In this document: one piece after another, positions 25,428 to 33,766 of the stretch
Layout: the number at the start of each line of letters is the position of its first letter
Position numbering within the stretch: position 1 is the first letter of the stretch
Made by a program: the position numbers and the translations under genes
Notes under the pieces: generated by a model
What the model saw: only the letters and a program-made list of their open reading frames with translations
Database searches by the model: none
What the model was told of the DNA's origin: nothing
From: Dictyobacter vulcani
GTDB lineage: Bacteria > Chloroflexota > Ktedonobacteria > Ktedonobacterales > Ktedonobacteraceae
DNA: 64,000 nt
Reading direction: 5' to 3'
Assembly (NCBI RefSeq): GCF_008974265.1
Contig: NZ_BKZW01000001.1
Location: 2,542,001-2,606,000, forward strand

Positions 25428-26312
25428 TTAGCCTTTCACACCAGATGCTACCGCGCCTTCGATGAAGTAGCGCTGGAAAATAAAGAAGAGTATCAAGATC
25501 GGAATAGTATTAAACATAGAGCCGGCCAGCAACAGGTTGTACTGTGTATAGTAGGTACTCTTGAAGAAGAAGAGTCCCAGTGGCAGGGTATACATATTCT
25601 GCGTTCCCATGGCTACCAACGGCCACTGGAAGTCGTTCCAGGCGCCCTGGAAGGTCAGGATCACGACGGCTGTCAGGGCAGGTTTTACCTGTGGCAGAAT
25701 GATCTGATAGAAGGTGCGCCAGCGTGTGGCTCCATCAATGCGTGCCGATTCCTCAAGCTCTTTAGGGAGAATCTTCATAAACTGCACCATGATGAAGACC
25801 GAGAATGGCTGTGCCATGGCTGGCAGGATCAATGCCCAGTACGTGTTGGCCAGGTGAAAGTTATTGACGATCAGAAATTTTGGAATCAAGGTAATGGCCG
25901 AAGGGATCATCATCACGGCCAGGGTAAACGTAAAGACCAGATTCTTACCAGGAAAATCCATGCGGCCCAGTGCGTAGCCTGCCATGGCCGAAAAAAGCAT
26001 ATTGAGTAGCGTTGCCGCACCCGCATAGACGACGGAATTAAACATCCAGCGCAAGAACAGTGGATTGCCAAAGATGAGCTGATAGTTACTCCAGACAAAT
26101 GGATTGGGAATCAGTGTCGGTGGAAAGGCCAGTACATCTCCCATGGTCTTAAAGGACGAGATAAATGTAAAGACCAATGGACCGACAGAGGTAATTACGA
26201 ACAGGATCAGGAACGCATAAATCACGATCCTTACCCATGAGGCCGGTCGTTTTGCTGGCTTTGTTTGTTGCGGCCGGGCTGGTTGTATCGAACTCGATGT
26301 TAGCTGTGCCAT
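25428..26312 (-). CDS. Carbohydrate ABC transporter permease (MalG type)
   Basis: Inner-membrane subunit of a CUT1-family sugar importer. The 294 residues contain six predicted spans (first: IVIYAFLILFVITSVGPLVF) and the cytoplasmic EAA loop in ELEESARIDGATRWRTFYQIILP, which docks the ATPase. The N-terminal 25 residues are Pro/Lys-rich. ATG 26312 follows GAGGAG by about six bases. It lies 20 bases after the first permease gene, in the order binding protein, MalF-type, MalG-type, standard for this family. No ATP-binding subunit is encoded nearby, so a shared MsmK/MalK-like ATPase elsewhere is implied. Confidence 0.93.
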   Translation of the reverse strand: MAQLTSSSIQPARPQQTKPAKRPASWVRIVIYAFLILFVITSVGPLVFTFISSFKTMGDVLAFPPTLIPNPFVWSNYQLIFGNPLFLRWMFNSVVYAGAATLLNMLFSAMAGYALGRMDFPGKNLVFTFTLAVMMIPSAITLIPKFLIVNNFHLANTYWALILPAMAQPFSVFIMVQFMKILPKELEESARIDGATRWRTFYQIILPQVKPALTAVVILTFQGAWNDFQWPLVAMGTQNMYTLPLGLFFFKSTYYTQYNLLLAGSMFNTIPILILFFIFQRYFIEGAVASGVKG

Positions 26313-26332
26313 AAACTTCTCCTCTACCTGAT

Positions 26333-27301
26333 TTACTGCCGTGAGCCCGTATCGATGAAACGGCGCTGAAGAATTGTCACCATAAAAATGAGGATGAAAA
26401 GAATCACCGACATTGCAGCGGCCTGCCCGAAGCCACCGTTGAGGAATGCTTCGTTATAGATCTCCAACATAGGTGTCAGGGTCGAGTTTAGTGGCTGGCC
26501 GTTGGTCATAAATTTGGCCTGGTCAAACATCTGGAAGGCACCGATGGTACCGAGCGCTACGACCAGGAAGATCGTTGGGCGCAGCAGAGGCAGGGTGATA
26601 TACCAGAACGACTGGAATCTACCGGCGCCATCCACCTCTGCGGCCTCCAGCACATCTGTTGGGAGATCCTGCAGGGCGGCCAGGAAGTAGATCATAAACA
26701 TAGCCGCCGTACTCCAGACATTGAGGAGCATCAGTGCGGGCAAGGCCCAGAAAACATCGTTCAGCCAGTCCGGTCCATGGACGCCAACCAGTGAGAGCAG
26801 GAAGTTGATAACTCCCTCCGAGTTATAGAGCCAGAGGAAGATCAATGAGGTCGCGACCGAAGACGTGACCGCCGGCACATAGAACATCGTCCGGAACGTG
26901 CCCCGGCCTCGCTTAATAGAATGCAATAACAGCGCCATCACCAGGGCGAGGATCGTTTGAAAGATCACGACAAAGACCGTGAATTTCAGGATATTCCCCA
27001 TCGAGGTCCAGAAATCGCTCAGGCCTGGATTAGCGAGCTGGCTGAACAGCTGGATGTAGTTCTTGAAGCCCACGAAGGTAGGGCCAGTAAAGCCCATGTC
27101 GATGCGGAAAAAGCTGAGTCCAATCCCATAGATTGAGACAAAGAGAGAAAATACAAGCAGGACGAAGAGATAGGGGGCCAGGAAGAGGTAGGCAGCGATA
27201 GTCTCTGAACGCTTTTTCGCCATGGCTTTGTGTGCCGGCTTCAGTCGCGGTCCCGGTTGATCCGTCAGAGTGCTTAAAGGCCTTGCGGGTTGGGTGGCCA
27301 T
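26333..27301 (-). CDS. Carbohydrate ABC transporter permease (MalF/UgpA type)
   Basis: First membrane subunit of the sugar importer. 322 residues, six spans beginning with ETIAAYLFLAPYLFVLLVFS, and the EAA motif DVLEAAEVDGAGRFQSFWYI with the conserved Gly. I choose ATG 27301 (MATQPARPL) because AAGGAGA lies at normal distance; the ATG two codons earlier touches the ribosome binding site. It is separated from the binding-protein gene by a perfect 32-bp palindrome, which would let the binding protein be made in excess. Confidence 0.93.
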   Translation of the reverse strand: MATQPARPLSTLTDQPGPRLKPAHKAMAKKRSETIAAYLFLAPYLFVLLVFSLFVSIYGIGLSFFRIDMGFTGPTFVGFKNYIQLFSQLANPGLSDFWTSMGNILKFTVFVVIFQTILALVMALLLHSIKRGRGTFRTMFYVPAVTSSVATSLIFLWLYNSEGVINFLLSLVGVHGPDWLNDVFWALPALMLLNVWSTAAMFMIYFLAALQDLPTDVLEAAEVDGAGRFQSFWYITLPLLRPTIFLVVALGTIGAFQMFDQAKFMTNGQPLNSTLTPMLEIYNEAFLNGGFGQAAAMSVILFILIFMVTILQRRFIDTGSRQ

Positions 27302-27354
27302 TGGCATTCTCCTTTTACTAGTTTATGGTAGGTCTATGAAGCTGTCTCTTGCGG

Positions 27355-27386
27355 CACACCTCGCCAGGCATGCCTGGCGAGGTGTG
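27355..27386. promoter_or_regulatory. Perfect 32-bp palindrome between binding protein and permease genes
   Basis: CACACCTCGCCAGGCA is directly followed by its exact complement, with no spacer. In many binding-protein operons a stem at this place protects the upstream message and reduces permease expression. That role is inferred from position. Confidence 0.7.
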
Positions 27387-27420
27387 TGCGCGTAAGCGTA
27401 TCCGGTGAACCGATTACAAT

Positions 27421-28809
27421 TTACCCGTTTTGCAACTGGCTATTGATTCTGGTTGCGGCATCATCGAGGGCTGCCTGAGAAGTCTGTTTGTTGAGCACGA
27501 CCGCATCGATCGCATTGGAGAGATCGGTGTGGATCGTAGCATCCTGTGGACCATAGTAGTCTGCATAGCTGTATGATGCAGCATCGAAGAGTACTTTCAC
27601 ATCAGGATGTGAAGTGAAGTATGGTGCATTGGCCAGGCTCTTCAAGGCTGGCAGTGCGAAACCTGCGTTCAACTGACTTTCCTGAACGGTTGAGCCGGTC
27701 ATGTACTTGATCAGTTCCCAGCTTGCCTCTGCATGCTTGGTGCTGGCAGATGCTGCCCAGGCATTGGTGAAGGTCAGATTCGCCTGTTTGCCACTGTTAG
27801 AAGTTGGCATAGGAGCGATACCATACTGAGTATTCGCGTAGGTTGAATGCAGGTATGGGATCAACCAGCCGCCTTCAATAACCATGGCAGCTCTTTCTTT
27901 ACCGAAGGCATCACCGCTATAGGAGGCACCAACGGTTGTGGGCAGAATACCAGTTTTGTTTTTGAAGAAGCTATTATAATAATCCAGCGCCTGGACCCCG
28001 GCAGGATTGTTGAAGGTAGCCTTTGTGCCATCTTTACTCAGCACGCTACCGCCATTGGCCAGCAGGAATGCGCCCCAGCGTGACATGTCGGCAGGCAGGG
28101 TAATACCGTACGTAGCATTAGACTGGCCAGCGTTTTTGGTCAGCTTCTGTGCATCCTTCTGCATGTCACTCCATGTCCAACCAGCGGCCGGAGCGGTGAC
28201 GCCAGCGTCTTTAAACAATTTCTTGTTATAGAAGACACCCAGGCTATTCCAGTCTTTTGGCAGGCCATAGACCTGTCCGCTTGTGCAGGTGAATGGATTG
28301 ATAAGTGCTGAATAATAGTCTTCGGCTTTGACCCCACCCTTGGCCATATATGGCGAGAGATTGAGCAATTTGCCAGCGCTAATGTACGAGCTGGACATTG
28401 ATGGCTGCAAGTAGAACACGTCTGCGACATTGTTACTGGCAACGTTAGCACGCATCTTGGTTGGATAGTCACCGGTGATCGGAGACCATTTGAGTTTGAT
28501 ATTCGGATGCGAAGCTTCAAAGCTCTGCAGATTTTTCTGGACCAGTGCATCCTCAGCGGGAGTTGAAGTCCAGCCCGATACTGTCAGCGTTACTGTATCC
28601 TTCTCTGGATCAGCGGCGGTTGTATTTGTGCTGCCGGGACAATTAATATAATGGTTACCGCTGGCAATACCTTGCTGGCTAACACCATTATTGCCATTGC
28701 TACCATTGCTACCAGTGCTACCTCCATTATCGCTCGCTCCACCACACGCGGCCAGCAGCAGCGCGAGGATTAAAAAGAACGGGCTAAAGGTTGCGAACTT
28801 TCGTCTCAT
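27421..28809 (-). CDS. Sugar-binding lipoprotein of the ABC importer
   Basis: Extracellular solute-binding protein, family 1. ATG 28809 follows AGGAGG at six bases; the frame opens 18 bases earlier inside that ribosome binding site. Residues 1-22 are a lipoprotein signal with lipobox LLLAAC (Cys22). A Gly/Ser/Asn linker follows, then the binding fold: DTVTLTVSGWTSTPAEDALV, a GLPKDWNSLGVFYNKKLFKD segment, RAAMVIEGGWLIPYL and TNAWAASASTKHAEASWELI, all typical of maltose-type binding proteins. 462 residues. It is the first transporter gene and lies 102 bases after the larger debranching gene. Confidence 0.92.
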   Translation of the reverse strand: MRRKFATFSPFFLILALLLAACGGASDNGGSTGSNGSNGNNGVSQQGIASGNHYINCPGSTNTTAADPEKDTVTLTVSGWTSTPAEDALVQKNLQSFEASHPNIKLKWSPITGDYPTKMRANVASNNVADVFYLQPSMSSSYISAGKLLNLSPYMAKGGVKAEDYYSALINPFTCTSGQVYGLPKDWNSLGVFYNKKLFKDAGVTAPAAGWTWSDMQKDAQKLTKNAGQSNATYGITLPADMSRWGAFLLANGGSVLSKDGTKATFNNPAGVQALDYYNSFFKNKTGILPTTVGASYSGDAFGKERAAMVIEGGWLIPYLHSTYANTQYGIAPMPTSNSGKQANLTFTNAWAASASTKHAEASWELIKYMTGSTVQESQLNAGFALPALKSLANAPYFTSHPDVKVLFDAASYSYADYYGPQDATIHTDLSNAIDAVVLNKQTSQAALDDAATRINSQLQNG

Positions 28810-28911
28810 AAAGATCCTCCTGAACATAGCTCAACAGTGAGCTATCATCTCGATGTTTAGATAGTGTATGTTTGCTACCCCGGGTGAGTGCACCAGATAG
28901 TGCATAGCAAC

Positions 28912-31332
28912 TCACCAGATAAGATGTAACTCATAGCGCTGCAAACCTCTCATCGTGGGAATTTGCAGCGTGTATCCTCGTGTTGTCTGGTCATCTTCTC
29001 TTCCCTGGTAAAATACCTCGGTTTGAAAAGAAATTTCCTCTCCGTTTAGGGTAATACGGTTGGGCATGGTCATCCCGATCCATGTATACCCCAGCGTGAT
29101 TTCGTACGAGAGATCGTGTGTCTCCAGAACTATCCGCGCGTCGTGAGAAGATTTTGTGACCTCTAGATCCATGCTGGTGGCTCCGACGCGCACGCTGTGG
29201 AGCTGCGCGGTATGCCAGGAGGCAGGGAAGTGAGGAATAAAACGCACGTGTTTCCGGGCGACATCGGGTTGAAAACCAAAGAAACTGTGAACAACTGGCC
29301 AGATGATGCCATAGCCTGACCAGCCCTGGATGAAGCAGCCACCATCAGGTGAGATTTCGCTAAAAGCGCCGGGCATGCGTTGATCCATCGTACGAGCGAT
29401 ATGCTGGCTGTAGACGAGCGCCTGATCCATGCGCTGATATTCTGCCTCAGCCGCAGCCATGATGCCATTGGGCAAGGTCATAGTGACTGGTTGGCGCTCA
29501 GGATTAAGATATAATCCCCAGGGTCCGTTGAATTCCTCAGACTCCAGGCGTGTGAAGGCCCGCGTGGCATGTTCGGGTGTGGCCAGCCCGGTCTCCATTG
29601 GTATGGCGGCGATCATGTGTTTGAGCAGCCAGGGACGCTCTTGTCGCACGATGCTTGCGTCGTGCCCATGCTGTTCCATGAAACTGGCCAGCGCGGCAGC
29701 GGTATGATCAACCTCTTTAAGATCGCCAGGCCATAGCGGTCCATCAGCACGCAACGACTGATGAGCGTCCTGGATATCTTGAGCACAGGCATAGATATCG
29801 CCGAACAGGTTTTCGTCTGCTAGCCACCAGGTTGTATTCACAAACTCGCGTATCCGCCGGGCTTTGTCACGCAAATCAGGCACGCGTTGGTCGTCGCCGA
29901 TAGCGCTGGCAAGCTCGGCCAGACACAGCAGCGCCTGGTACGTATAGGCGGCGATATCCAGTGTTTTGAAGCCTTTGCCACTCTGTAACTCACGCGACTC
30001 AACCATACCTTTTCCGGTGGCACACAGCTCATCCTCGGATCCAGTAGAGCCCAGAACATACTCCATCAGGCCACGCACACAGAAATCATAGATATCACGC
30101 AGGAATTGTTGATCGCCGGTCCACAGGAACACATGGTAGCAGGCGCGCACGAACAGGGGAACCTCAACCAGATGTCCACCATCATGGATACGTCCCAGGG
30201 TCAGAATCTCGTGTACCATGCTGCCATTATTGTTGACGAGTTGACTATGGTGTGCCAGATTGCGCAGAGAAGTCAGTGCCAGTTCGAATTGTCCACTGGC
30301 GACCAGTGCCAGGGCTGTGAAGGTTGTATCCTTGCCAAACCACCAGGGAAAGTCTGGTAGTCCGGCACTGATGCCCTGACCGATTGTAGGAACGACCCGT
30401 TCAAGCATCTGCAAATTCAGTTTGGCCCAGCCAAATGCCGTTTCAATCAGCTCGTCGTCGCTATAGAGTGCGCTGCGCTCGATGATCTTCTGGTAGCGTT
30501 GTCGCTGCTGTTGTGCCAGTTCCTCAAAAGAATGCTTGAGGAGATCAAAGGTCGCACTGGCGGCGCTACTGGAATGTGTCGAACCGGCGATGATATAGCG
30601 CATCTCCTCACTGCCACTTACTGGCAGGTGCAGGGTATAGCGCAGATGACCAGAGATGCCCTGACCTGGTGTTTGTTTTGTGATTGAGAGATCAGGACCG
30701 ATCGCTATGGCGGCGGGACGCGTACTGGCACCGAAAAGCACATAGGCAGGATTAACTGTGTTGTAGGCTGCGATACAGGCTTGTTCATCCAGATAAATTG
30801 CCTCGTCCTGTCCATCGCGCCAGATCAGGCGATTCTCGCCCAGCCAGGCTGCACGCAGGTCGGTATGGGCCAGGAAATGCAGTCGCAGGTCTAATGCCTT
30901 CTGACCATTGTTTACCAGGTGCAAGCGCACCAGGATCCCTTCATGATCATCAACACCATATTCCTGTCGTACCACATGGAGTCCGGGGAGTTGATAGGTT
31001 ATTTCGACTTCGCCAGGAGTCATACACCAGCGGCTGGCTTTGGTGAGCCAGTGGATCTTGCGGGCCGGCCCAATCAGGGGAGTCGGGCCATAGGAGACAC
31101 CAAACCAGAAACCATCCAGCAATTTAATTGGATGATCCCAGACACCGGACATCTCGTTTGGCTGACGCCAGCCGATCTCTGGAAACTCGCCATGCTGGGT
31201 TGCTACGCTATAGACGCGGTTGCCCGCAGTCACGAACGGATTCTCCAGATCATGGTCGCGTTCAATCGACCAGGGCCAACGCTGAATCGTCGCGCCTGCA
31301 AAAGGTTGCTGTTGTCGGGCTGAGTGGACCAC
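28912..31332 (-). CDS. Large debranching-type glycosidase (amylo-alpha-1,6-glucosidase-like)
   Basis: An 806-residue cytoplasmic glycosidase. The N-terminal 280 residues are a beta-sandwich as in bacterial glycogen-debranching proteins (DHEGILVRLHLVNNGQKALD, FLAHTDLRAAW). The barrel follows, with LPDFPWWFGKDTTFTALALV, the GKDT being the counterpart of GRDS in the smaller enzyme, then NNGSMVHEILTLGRIHDGGH, EFNGPWGLYLNPERQPVTM and WSGYGIIWPVVHSFFGFQP. A short beta domain ends the protein. It is the first structural gene after the SARP regulator; a candidate operator for that regulator lies 145 bases upstream of its start. Substrate unknown, likely an alpha-glucan oligosaccharide. Confidence 0.82.
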   Translation of the reverse strand: MVHSARQQQPFAGATIQRWPWSIERDHDLENPFVTAGNRVYSVATQHGEFPEIGWRQPNEMSGVWDHPIKLLDGFWFGVSYGPTPLIGPARKIHWLTKASRWCMTPGEVEITYQLPGLHVVRQEYGVDDHEGILVRLHLVNNGQKALDLRLHFLAHTDLRAAWLGENRLIWRDGQDEAIYLDEQACIAAYNTVNPAYVLFGASTRPAAIAIGPDLSITKQTPGQGISGHLRYTLHLPVSGSEEMRYIIAGSTHSSSAASATFDLLKHSFEELAQQQRQRYQKIIERSALYSDDELIETAFGWAKLNLQMLERVVPTIGQGISAGLPDFPWWFGKDTTFTALALVASGQFELALTSLRNLAHHSQLVNNNGSMVHEILTLGRIHDGGHLVEVPLFVRACYHVFLWTGDQQFLRDIYDFCVRGLMEYVLGSTGSEDELCATGKGMVESRELQSGKGFKTLDIAAYTYQALLCLAELASAIGDDQRVPDLRDKARRIREFVNTTWWLADENLFGDIYACAQDIQDAHQSLRADGPLWPGDLKEVDHTAAALASFMEQHGHDASIVRQERPWLLKHMIAAIPMETGLATPEHATRAFTRLESEEFNGPWGLYLNPERQPVTMTLPNGIMAAAEAEYQRMDQALVYSQHIARTMDQRMPGAFSEISPDGGCFIQGWSGYGIIWPVVHSFFGFQPDVARKHVRFIPHFPASWHTAQLHSVRVGATSMDLEVTKSSHDARIVLETHDLSYEITLGYTWIGMTMPNRITLNGEEISFQTEVFYQGREDDQTTRGYTLQIPTMRGLQRYELHLIW

Positions 31333-31476
31333 AGTGTCTGAACTCCCTTGTGAGAAATAGCCATAGTTGTTGCTATGCTACCGGACGGAATAACGCTATT
31401 CGGCCCTCTGATTCACAACGAGCACTACAAATAGCGCTCTCTCAATGTGATCGTGTAACAAGCATACACGGTAGCG

Positions 31477-31505
31477 GTTACAAAAAAGTTACAAGTAAGT
31501 TGCAA
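31477..31505 (-). promoter_or_regulatory. SARP-type operator: three heptamers with 11-bp period
   Basis: GTTACAA (31477-31483), GTTACAA (31488-31494) and GTTGCAA (31499-31505) stand in direct repeat with exactly four bases between them, one helical turn per repeat. This is the known geometry of SARP/OmpR-type binding sites. On the minus strand a TATGCT -10-like box begins about ten bases after the last repeat, where SARP promoters lack a -35 box. The regulated gene would be the 806-aa glycosidase and the sugar operon behind it. Confidence 0.6.
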
Positions 31506-31584
31506 AAGGGCTGTAACAAGATAGAAAAATGCTCGCCGTAGAACCTATGCTCTGGCGGCGCTGTGAAGCGTAGTTGTTGCGATG

Positions 31585-33597
31585 CTAAATAATCAGCTCG
31601 GTGTTTGCCATACTCCGGGCCGCCGTTTGTAATACCTGACGCTCTATAGCAGTCATTGAGTTCAATACGCAGCTACGAGCTGTGTGGTGTACGAACGTAT
31701 ACAGTGAAGTTGCGATCCCTGGGGATGTGCTGGAATCAGGATCCGCGCTGATGAAGCGCTGTGTGATCAGCTCGGCACTGGCGCTCAGCGTCTGCGCAGG
31801 CGTATAGCCAAGCTGTAATCCTATCTGGGCCAGATCAAACTTGTCCTGGCCGCAGGCAGCCAGTTGTAACAGATGGCGTGCAGATTGACTCAATCGACCA
31901 ACTTGTATGTGTATCAGGGCCTCAAGGCGTGCAGGCACAGCCGCCTCTGCTGGACCCCAACCCGCTTCAAGCCAGGCCAGTGTGTACAGGGGATTGCCTT
32001 CGCTGTGCTGATAACACCAGTCACCAGGCGTGAGTCCGGCAGATTGCCGCCCTGCTCCTGAAGCTTCAGTCGCGTTAAACTGCGTGACCAGTTGGTGTAT
32101 ATCGGATCTGGAGAGTGGCTCAAGCTCAATCTCGGCCAGGAGTCCCAGGCGAGCCGCGTTATTGCGCAGAGGCAGCAGGCGCTTCTCTCCGCCCCCTGGA
32201 CTATACGTACCCAGCAGAAAAACCTCGCGCCGACGCACATAGCGGATCAGGTGAGCCAGGAGTCCCAGCGTGGCCTTATCACACCAATGTATGTCATCCA
32301 GTAGCAGCAATACAGGACGCTGTGGGGTGGCTAGCTGATTCAGCAATGCTACCAGCGCGTCGGCCAGCAACGTTGCCGTTCCGTCCCCACTGCTATGTCC
32401 AGGATCAGTGGCGTGGCCTGCCTCAGTAGCATTTCTGCTGCCAGCGCTATAAAAAAGGTCCGGCAGCAATCGTTCCAGCCGGGCTTGCCAGACAGGATAG
32501 AGGTCCAGGCGGGCGATAGTCTGTCGATCCAGCCCGGAGCGGAGCGCCTCTAGCAGTGGATGATAGCTATTCTTGCCCTCAGCCTCCTGGCAAGTACCCT
32601 GTAACACGAGCCAGGAAGCGCAGTCACCCTCTGTTATTTCCTGCAGCAGGCGTGTTTTACCTATCCCTATCTCGCCCTGCAGCAATAGTAGAGTCTGCTC
32701 GTTCTCCTGACCGAACAGGTGGTTTCGCAGCCAGTCCAGTTCCCGTACTCGACCCACAAATGGTAACGTCACATCGACTACTGGCGTCTCCGTTGCTACC
32801 TGCAGTGCTCTGGCAGGCGGGAGAACTGGATGAACAGGTGCAGTCTTGACCTGTGCCTGTACGCTGGTGCTGCGTGCGATCTGCTGGTAAAGCTCCTTTG
32901 TTGCTGCCAGTGGCTGTACCGAAAACTCCTCTGCCAGTACCTTACCTAAGCGCTCATATTGCCGTAGCGCCAGTGTGCGATCGCCCGCCTGCCAGTACAG
33001 ACGCATCAACTGAGCATGCGCCTCTTCAGACAATGGGTCGGCCTCCAGTAGTCTATGTGTACAGGTGATAGCCTCTTGTAATTGATGATTGGCTTCATAG
33101 ACTTCCGCCATATGATGTAAGGATTGCATATAAAGGTGATGAAAGTGGTCGCGTGTACTCTGGACCCAGGTATCGAAATCGGGAGCCCCCTTTAGAAAGA
33201 AGCCATCCAGAAATTTGTTGCGGTAGAGTTTGATCGCCAGACTCAGATTACTTTGTACATTTGCCGTAGCTTTCTCAAATATTTCTGTATCCAGCCAGAT
33301 CGGTGCGAGCGGATGAAACGTGAGGCGATCTTCGTCGCTGGTGATCCATTCGATTGAAGGATCAACACTACGTAACTGTGAACGCACCTCCGCCAGCATA
33401 GTCTTAAAGGCGCGACGCGCACTCTCATCATCCATATCACCGCACAGCAATGCCATCAGACGTTCACGAGGTTGTGGAGTATGGGTTGAAACCATATAGT
33501 AGAGTAAGGCCCGAGAGCGACGGCGGGGAATCCTGATTGGTTGTTCATTATAATAAACTTCCGGTGGTCCCAGAAGACGAAACATAACCTGTTGCAT
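31585..33597 (-). CDS. SARP-family transcriptional activator with BTAD and AAA ATPase domains
   Basis: A 670-residue regulator. Residues 1-95 form an OmpR-type winged helix (FRLLGPPEVYYNEQPIRIPR, RRSRALLYYMVSTHTPQPRE). About 100-240 is the bacterial transcriptional activation domain of helical repeats (LQEAITCTHRLLEADPLSEE, ALRQYERLGKVLAEEFSV). From 280 an AAA/NB-ARC-like ATPase follows, with Walker A GEIGIGKTR (about 306) and Walker B LLLLDDIHW. It stops soon after the ATPase and lacks the long TPR tail of larger family members. Family members activate operons by binding heptamer repeats. The downstream sugar operon and the heptamers in its leader fit it as pathway-specific activator. Confidence 0.9.
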   Translation of the reverse strand: MQQVMFRLLGPPEVYYNEQPIRIPRRRSRALLYYMVSTHTPQPRERLMALLCGDMDDESARRAFKTMLAEVRSQLRSVDPSIEWITSDEDRLTFHPLAPIWLDTEIFEKATANVQSNLSLAIKLYRNKFLDGFFLKGAPDFDTWVQSTRDHFHHLYMQSLHHMAEVYEANHQLQEAITCTHRLLEADPLSEEAHAQLMRLYWQAGDRTLALRQYERLGKVLAEEFSVQPLAATKELYQQIARSTSVQAQVKTAPVHPVLPPARALQVATETPVVDVTLPFVGRVRELDWLRNHLFGQENEQTLLLLQGEIGIGKTRLLQEITEGDCASWLVLQGTCQEAEGKNSYHPLLEALRSGLDRQTIARLDLYPVWQARLERLLPDLFYSAGSRNATEAGHATDPGHSSGDGTATLLADALVALLNQLATPQRPVLLLLDDIHWCDKATLGLLAHLIRYVRRREVFLLGTYSPGGGEKRLLPLRNNAARLGLLAEIELEPLSRSDIHQLVTQFNATEASGAGRQSAGLTPGDWCYQHSEGNPLYTLAWLEAGWGPAEAAVPARLEALIHIQVGRLSQSARHLLQLAACGQDKFDLAQIGLQLGYTPAQTLSASAELITQRFISADPDSSTSPGIATSLYTFVHHTARSCVLNSMTAIERQVLQTAARSMANTELII

Positions 33598-33669
33598 ATG
33601 TATCCTGATGATAGATAGTTTAATAGTCTATTAAATATGAAATAAGGCACAACCCCGTGAGGCCCCTGA

Positions 33670-33730
33670 CAAAATTGGATGGGAGGTGCGCGAGGAAATC
33701 ACTGTCCTCTGCACCTCCCATCCAATTTTG
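33670..33730. terminator. 20-bp inverted repeat between the ligase and SARP genes
   Basis: CAAAATTGGATGGGAGGTGC pairs perfectly with 33711-33730; an inner GAGG/CCTC pair closes the loop. It follows the ligase gene (minus) by about 40 bases and ends in TTTTG on both sides, so it can act as a bidirectional stop. Confidence 0.75.
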
Positions 33731-33766
33731 TGCTGTAGGTTTTAAGCCAATGGCCTGTTAGTATTA

